In this document: one piece after another, positions 39,218 through 43,602 of the stretch | Layout of the letters: every line of letters begins with the position of its first letter | How positions within the stretch are numbered: position 1 is the stretch's first letter | Origin: Thiohalobacter sp. | Lineage (GTDB): Bacteria > Pseudomonadota > Gammaproteobacteria > Thiohalobacterales > Thiohalobacteraceae | Direction of reading: 5' to 3' | NCBI RefSeq assembly: GCF_027000115.1 | Contig: NZ_JALTON010000045.1 | Coordinates: forward strand, 1-43,602 | DNA: 43,602 bases | Translations under genes and position numbers: made by a program | The notes under the pieces: generated by a model | Databases searched by the model: none | What the model was told of the DNA's origin: nothing | The model's input: the letters and a program-made list of their open reading frames with translations, nothing else

Positions 39218-40552
39218 GTGAACAAACCGGTCCCGCCCATGCCCCAGTCAGCGCCCCGCGTCGGTTTCGTCAGCCTCGGCTGCCCCAAGGCCACGGTCGA
39301 TTCCGAACGCATCCTCACCCGCTTGCGTGCCGAGGGTTACGAAATCGTTCCCGACTACGCTTCGGCCAGCCTGGTGGTGGTCAACACCTGCGGGTTCATC
39401 GACAGTGCGGTGGAGGAATCGCTGGAGGCGATCGGCGAGGCACTGGAGGAAAACGGCCGGGTGATCGTCACCGGTTGCCTGGGCGAGCGCGGCGACACCA
39501 TCCGCGAGGTGCACCCCGGGGTGCTGGCCGTCACCGGCGCCCATGCCTACGAGGCAGTGATGGCCGCGGTGCACGAACACCTGCCGCCGCCCAGCGATCC
39601 CTTCGAGGTACTGCTGCCGCCGGGCGGCATCAAGCTCACGCCCCGCCACTATGCCTATCTCAAGATCTCCGAGGGCTGCAACCACCGTTGCAGCTTCTGC
39701 ATCATTCCGTCCCTGCGCGGGGACCTGGTCAGCCGGCCGGCGGGCGAGGTGCTGGAAGAGGCCGAGCGGCTGGTCGAGGCCGGCGTGCAGGAGCTGCTGG
39801 TGGTGTCCCAGGACACCAGTGCCTATGGTGTGGACCGGAAATACGCCACCACTTTCTGGGGCGGGCGACCGGTGAAGACGCGGATGACCGAGCTGGCCGC
39901 CGAGCTGGGGAGTCTGGGCGCCTGGGTGCGGTTGCACTATGTCTATCCCTACCCTCATGTCGACGAGCTGATCCCGCTCATGGCCGAGGGCCGCATCCTG
40001 CCCTATCTCGACATGCCTCTGCAGCATGCCAGCCCGCGTATCCTCCGGGCCATGAAGCGCCCGGCCGCGGCCGATCGCACCCTGGACCGGATCCGGGCCT
40101 GGCGCGCCGCCGTGCCCGGGCTGACCCTGCGCAGTACCTTCATCGTCGGTTTTCCCGGCGAGACCGAGGCCGAGTTCGAAGAGCTGCTGGATTTCCTGCG
40201 CGAGGCGCGGCTGGATCGGGTCGGCTGTTTCGCCTACTCGCCGGTCGAGGGCGCCGCCGCCAATGCGCTGCCCGATCCGGTGCCCGAGCCCGTCAAGCAG
40301 GCGCGCCTGGCCCGCTTCATGGCGGTCCAGGCCGAGATCTCGGCGGCACGGCTGGCCGGGAAGGTCGGCCGGGAGATCGAGGTGCTGGTCGATGCCGTCG
40401 ACGCCGAGGGCACCGTTGCGCGCAGCCAGGCCGACGCCCCCGAAATCGACGGCCTCGTGTTCATCGACCGCACCGATCTGGCCGTCGGCAGCCGGTTGCG
40501 GGTGCGGGTGACCGATGCCAGCGAACACGATCTCTGGGCCGAACCCGTCTGA
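39218..40552 (+). CDS. rimO: Ribosomal protein S12 methylthiotransferase
   Basis: This 444-residue radical-SAM enzyme adds a methylthio group to an aspartate of ribosomal protein S12. The N-terminal UPF0004 domain has its three cluster cysteines in [25 protein letters not shown] and [10 protein letters not shown]. The radical-SAM domain has [17 protein letters not shown] near residue 152, and [20 protein letters not shown] follows. The TRAM domain at the C-terminus ([14 protein letters not shown] to [16 protein letters not shown]) binds the substrate. GTG 39218 is the longest fit; ATG 39239 is an alternative with seven fewer residues. It is convergent with the rof-like gene 39 bases beyond its stop. 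Confidence 0.96.
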   Translation: MNKPVPPMPQSAPRVGFVSLGCPKATVDSERILTRLRAEGYEIVPDYASASLVVVNTCGFIDSAVEESLEAIGEALEENGRVIVTGCLGERGDTIREVHPGVLAVTGAHAYEAVMAAVHEHLPPPSDPFEVLLPPGGIKLTPRHYAYLKISEGCNHRCSFCIIPSLRGDLVSRPAGEVLEEAERLVEAGVQELLVVSQDTSAYGVDRKYATTFWGGRPVKTRMTELAAELGSLGAWVRLHYVYPYPHVDELIPLMAEGRILPYLDMPLQHASPRILRAMKRPAAADRTLDRIRAWRAAVPGLTLRSTFIVGFPGETEAEFEELLDFLREARLDRVGCFAYSPVEGAAANALPDPVPEPVKQARLARFMAVQAEISAARLAGKVGREIEVLVDAVDAEGTVARSQADAPEIDGLVFIDRTDLAVGSRLRVRVTDASEHDLWAEPV

Positions 40553-40591
40553 ACAGCCGGTGTCCGCATCCGCCCTGGCGCAATTTTCGGG

Positions 40592-40834
40592 TTAGCTGGT
40601 GAACCGGACGATCCGGTCCAGCCGAATCTCGACTGCCTCGCCGTTCTCGTCCACGGCCAGCAGGAATTCGGCATGGTCCCGCGTCCGCAGGTCGCGCGGC
40701 AGCAGGCGGCCGATGTGGGTGGTGCCGTCGGGGTCGGTCCACTGCAGGTGCAACGGCGTGCGATGCAGGATGGCGACTTCCAGCTCGCTGTAGCGCGCGC
40801 AGTCGACGGGACGATAGGGGTCCGAGTCATTCAT
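40592..40834 (-). CDS. Rof-like Rho-binding antiterminator
   Basis: This 80-residue protein resembles Rof/YaeO, which binds Rho and blocks its termination activity. The family pattern is YRPVDCARYSELEVAILHRT at residues 7 to 26, then a small SH3-like beta barrel (PLHLQWTDPDGTTHIGRLL, DHAEFLLAVDENGEAVEIRL) ending DRIVRF. ATG 40834 overlaps the stop of the Cys-rich gene (ATGAATGA). It is the last gene of a four-gene overlapping operon. The similarity to Rof is by motif and size; action on Rho is inferred. Confidence 0.82.
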   Translation of the reverse strand: MNDSDPYRPVDCARYSELEVAILHRTPLHLQWTDPDGTTHIGRLLPRDLRTRDHAEFLLAVDENGEAVEIRLDRIVRFTS

Positions 40835-41012
40835 CGTCACGACGGGCCTCGAGGCCGAGGAAGTCGCCCATGGCATCGAAGCGGATGTCCAGCTCGATCG
40901 GGCGGCAGCAGACACGGCAGTCCTCGATGGTGACATGACTGCCGGCCGTTTCGTCCACGAGCGTGTCGATCGCTTCGCCGCAGTAGGGACAGGTGAAGGT
41001 CTGTTCAAGCAT
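40827..41012 (-). CDS. CPXCG-motif Cys-rich protein
   Basis: This 61-residue protein begins MLEQTFTCPYCGEAIDTLVD and has a second cysteine cluster in IEDCRVCCRPIELDI, a zinc-ribbon pattern known as the CPXCG family. The C-terminus (LGLEARRDDE) is acidic. Nothing is known about its function; a small metal-binding partner or adaptor is likely. Its ATG overlaps the hemW stop by 8 bases (ATGCTTGA), and its own stop overlaps the rof-like gene by 8. Confidence 0.88.
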   Translation of the reverse strand: MLEQTFTCPYCGEAIDTLVDETAGSHVTIEDCRVCCRPIELDIRFDAMGDFLGLEARRDDE

Positions 41013-42171
41013 GGTCGGCGGGCAGGAATTCGGCGACCAGGTCATCGAGAAAGCGCGCGCCCAGGGACGTGGGGCGAATGCGCTCGCCGGCCTGCAGCAG
41101 GTCGCGCGCGACCAGCGACTCGACGGTTGCCGCTGCGCTCGACCAGGGCAGCCCGGTGCGGGCCGTGAAGTCCGCCGGCGCGAAGCCTTCGGTCAGGCGC
41201 AACGCATTGAGCATGTATTCGAACACCAGTTCCTCCGGCGCGAGGATACGGCGGTCGCCGACCCGGTCTTCGGCCTCCAGCCAGGCGCGCGGGTGGCGCA
41301 GCCGCCAGCTCCGTTCGACCTGTCCCGCGGCGGGGTCGGTCCGTTTCTGGTGGGCCCCGGCGCCGATGCCCAGATAATCCCCGAACTGCCAGTAGTTGAG
41401 GTTGTGCCGACAGCGGTGGCCATCGCGCGCATAGGCCGAAACCTCGTAACGAGTATAGCCGGCGTCTGCCAGTCGTGCCTGGCCGGCGGCCTGCATGTCG
41501 GCGATCAGGTCGGCGTCCGGCAACTGCGGCGGGAAGCGGTGGAAAAGCGTGTTCGGTTCCAGCGTGAGCTGGTACCAGGACAGGTGGGCAGGCCGCAGGG
41601 CGATGGCCTGTTCCAGGTCATCGAGTGCGGCGGCCATGTCCTGCCCCGGCAGGCCGAACATGAGATCGAGATTGAAGTTGTCGAAGCCCACGGCATGCGC
41701 CGCTTCGGCGGCGGCACGGGCCTCGGCCGGTCCGTGGATGCGGCCCAGCCGTTCCAGCGCATCGGCGTCGAAGCTCTGCGCCCCGATCGAAAGCCGGTTG
41801 ATGCCGGCCGCGCGATACTCGGCAAAGCGCCCCTGCTCCAGGGTGCCTGGGTTGGCCTCCAGCGTCACCTCCAGCCCCGGTTTGAGCGGCAGCAGGCTGC
41901 GGATGCCGCAGAGCAGGCGGTCGATGGCCTCGGCGGAGAACAGGCTGGGCGTGCCGCCGCCGATGAAAATGGCCTGCAGGGTGCGTCCCCATACGCCGGG
42001 CAGCTCGCGTTCCAGGTCGGCCAGCAGGGCATCCACATAGGCGCGTTCCGGCACAGGCCCGTCTGCGGCATGGGAGTTGAAGTCGCAATAGGGACACTTG
42101 CGCAGGCACCAGGGGATGTGCACGTACAGGGTCAGCGGCGGCGGGGCCGGAAAGGCGAGGGGCTCAGGCAC
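41005..42171 (-). CDS. hemW: Radical-SAM heme chaperone HemW
   Basis: This 388-residue protein belongs to the family once called oxygen-independent coproporphyrinogen oxidase-like and now shown in E. coli to deliver heme to respiratory enzymes. The cluster motif is PWCLRKCPYCDFNSH (CxxxCxxC plus the extra Cys spacing typical of HemW is limited to three cysteines here) near residue 20. Further motifs are FIGGGTPSLFSAEAIDRLL, EVTLEANPGTLE, INRLSIGAQSFD, NFNLDLMFGLPGQD and LSWYQLTLEPNTLF. The C-terminal HemN-type domain has YWQFGDYLGIGAGAHQKR. It starts at GTG 42171 in an 8-base overlap with the exporter stop (GTGCCTGA). Confidence 0.94.
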   Translation of the reverse strand: MPEPLAFPAPPPLTLYVHIPWCLRKCPYCDFNSHAADGPVPERAYVDALLADLERELPGVWGRTLQAIFIGGGTPSLFSAEAIDRLLCGIRSLLPLKPGLEVTLEANPGTLEQGRFAEYRAAGINRLSIGAQSFDADALERLGRIHGPAEARAAAEAAHAVGFDNFNLDLMFGLPGQDMAAALDDLEQAIALRPAHLSWYQLTLEPNTLFHRFPPQLPDADLIADMQAAGQARLADAGYTRYEVSAYARDGHRCRHNLNYWQFGDYLGIGAGAHQKRTDPAAGQVERSWRLRHPRAWLEAEDRVGDRRILAPEELVFEYMLNALRLTEGFAPADFTARTGLPWSSAAATVESLVARDLLQAGERIRPTSLGARFLDDLVAEFLPADHA

Positions 42172-43602
42172 GGCGTTCCATGCGCAGCAGCAGGGCCGGC
42201 AACAGCAGGAAGTCGAGCACCAGTGCCAGCACGATGGTCAGCGCGGTGAGCAGGCCCATGTCGGCATTGACCTTGTAACCGGACAGCGCCAGGGTGCCGA
42301 AACCGGCGACCAGGATCAGGGTGGTGACCCACATGGCCGTGCCCACGGTGCCGAAGGCGTGACGCACCGCGGCCTGCGGCGTGGCGTGTTCGCGCAGGGC
42401 ACGCAGGTACTTGCTCAGGAAGTGCACCGTGTCGTCCACCACGATGCCCAGTGTCAGCGCCACCAGCACCGCCGAGGCCAGGCCGACCTGTCCCACCGCA
42501 TAACCCCATATGCCGAAGGCCATCAGCGCCGGTCCCAGGTTCGGCACCATGCTCAGCAGGCCGTAGCGCAGGCTCTTCAGCGCCAGGATCAGCAGCAGCG
42601 AAATCAGTACCAGGGCGAGCAGGGAGCCGCCCAGCATGGCGTTGATGTTGGTTTCCGATACATGCGCGAACATCAGCGACAGCCCGCTGCCCCGGGTCTG
42701 CATGTAGGGTGGCGCATTGGCGGCCAGCCAGGCCCGCGCGCGCGCGTCGAGATCGCGCAATGAACGGGCGGTCTGGTTGCGCAGCAGCACCGTGAGCCGG
42801 GTGGCCGACTTGTCGATGCTGATGCGATTGTTCAGGTCCAGTCCATAGGGCAGCGACATCTCGTAGAGCAGCAGGTACTGCGCCGCCAGCTCGCGGGACT
42901 CGGGCAGGCGATACCAGGCAGGATCGTCGCCGTGCAGGCTGCGGTTCAGGCGCTTTAGGACGTCGGTGAGGCTGTTGACATGGACGACGTCGGGCTGGGC
43001 GCGCAGCCACTCGGCGAACGCCTCCAGCTTTTCCAGGTATTCGGGCTCGGCGATGCCGCCCGAGCCCGCGGCCGGCAGCGAGTATTCGATCGCGTCCATG
43101 CCAGTCAGGTGTTCCTGCACGAAGGCGCTGGCCTGGCGCACCGGATAGCGCGGATCCAGGTATTCCATGAAATTGTCGTTGAGCTCGATGCGCGGGATGC
43201 CGGTGAGTAGCAGCAGGGCCGCGGCGCCGATGCCGTACAGCAGCGGGCGCGAGCGGCGGATCACGAACGCGGCCAGCGCCTCCATCGCCGGGCGTATGCG
43301 CGCCCGCGCGCGCTGCGGGCGCAGGGGCAGCAGCGAAGCCAGCGCCGGCAGCAGGGTGATGGCATAGAGCCAGGCTGCGGTCACGCCGACGGCAACGATG
43401 TTGCCCAGATCGTGGAAGGGCGGCGCATCGGAAAAGTTCATGGACAGGAAACCGATGGCCGTGGTCAGGCTGGTGATGGCCACCGGCTGCATGTTGAGTT
43501 CCAGCGAGCGCACCAGCGCCGCCCGGCGCGACAGCCCCTGCGCCATCTGCTGGAAGGCGGTGACCAGGATGTGGATGCTGTCGGCGACGGCGAGGGTGAG
43601 GA
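42164..43602 (-). CDS. RND / MMPL family exporter, N-terminus off the window
   Basis: About 479 C-terminal residues are visible; the gene continues beyond the right edge. It has the layout of the second half of an RND-superfamily (MMPL, hydrophobe/amphiphile efflux-3 type) transporter. A first membrane block includes VADSIHILVTAFQQMAQG, MQPVAITSLTTAIGFLSMNF and WLYAITLLPALASLLPL. A periplasmic loop follows from about PRIELNDNFMEYLDPRYPVR to the next block. The second block has LLALVLISLLLILALKSLRY, ALTLGIVVDDTVHFLSKYLR (the proton-relay type DD motif) and DMGLLTALTIVLALVLDFLL. It is the first visible gene of an operon with hemW; substrates such as hopanoids, lipids or pigments are only guesses. 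Confidence 0.9.
   Translation of the reverse strand, partial: LTLAVADSIHILVTAFQQMAQGLSRRAALVRSLELNMQPVAITSLTTAIGFLSMNFSDAPPFHDLGNIVAVGVTAAWLYAITLLPALASLLPLRPQRARARIRPAMEALAAFVIRRSRPLLYGIGAAALLLLTGIPRIELNDNFMEYLDPRYPVRQASAFVQEHLTGMDAIEYSLPAAGSGGIAEPEYLEKLEAFAEWLRAQPDVVHVNSLTDVLKRLNRSLHGDDPAWYRLPESRELAAQYLLLYEMSLPYGLDLNNRISIDKSATRLTVLLRNQTARSLRDLDARARAWLAANAPPYMQTRGSGLSLMFAHVSETNINAMLGGSLLALVLISLLLILALKSLRYGLLSMVPNLGPALMAFGIWGYAVGQVGLASAVLVALTLGIVVDDTVHFLSKYLRALREHATPQAAVRHAFGTVGTAMWVTTLILVAGFGTLALSGYKVNADMGLLTALTIVLALVLDFLLLPALLLRMERRA

Noticed and set aside
39024-39221. 65-codon ORF before rimO
   Set aside because: It spans the DnaA box and promoter region, has no ribosome site and no family features.

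Overview
This window is a stretch of chromosome from a GC-rich gammaproteobacterium. Gene content and order, together with several short dispersed repeats, suggest a Chromatiales / Ectothiorhodospiraceae-type organism or a close relative; this placement is an inference, as no rRNA or other taxonomic marker gene is present. Almost every base is used, mostly by housekeeping genes. I saw no tRNA, rRNA, CRISPR array, prophage or complete transposase-bearing insertion sequence.

Left part (1-13.2 kb). A truncated priA is followed by an intergenic region with two perfect DnaA boxes. Next comes a small locus of an exported Arg-rich protein built of 11-residue repeats, an ECF sigma factor, its probable anti-sigma factor and an exported PEQR-repeat protein (DUF3106-like). 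Then follow a Cys-containing conserved protein, the three-gene proton-translocating transhydrogenase operon (pntAA-pntAB-pntB), an HNH endonuclease, two small secreted proteins, a fructosamine-kinase-family protein and a membrane-bound GGDEF-EAL protein.

Central block (13.2-35.5 kb). Read from the right on the minus strand this is pilM-N-O-P-Q, aroK, aroB, dgt, a WGR-domain gene, a DamX-like SPOR/AAA protein, gltB, gltD and hemE, with ponA divergent from pilM and a malic enzyme beyond it. From memory this is the order seen in Pseudomonas aeruginosa (malic enzyme, ponA, pilMNOPQ, aroK, aroB, damX-like, gltB, gltD, hemE), except that dgt and the WGR gene appear to be inserted between aroB and the damX-like gene. 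The block joins pilus alignment and secretin assembly, peptidoglycan synthesis, the shikimate pathway, ammonia assimilation and heme synthesis.

Right part (35.5-43.6 kb). An M48 lipoprotein protease, a secreted thermonuclease and rpmE precede a repeat-rich spacer. Then come a DUF3135 protein, rimO, and convergent with it a compact minus-strand operon of an RND/MMPL exporter (5' end off the window), hemW, a CPXCG Cys-rich protein and a Rof-like Rho-binding protein, each overlapping the next by exactly 8 nt.

The least ordinary signals are non-coding. A MITE-like element with inverted ends occurs at 20.5 kb (inside the predicted gltB leader) and at 38.1 kb, with a related arm at 13.1 kb. A terminator-shaped hairpin with a T-run is built into the first codons of aroK, with the start codon in its loop. 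Several purine-rich dispersed repeats sit in intergenic gaps. The sigma/anti-sigma locus with two repeat proteins, and a possible decayed small secreted ORF between them, is the best candidate for an uncharacterised system.
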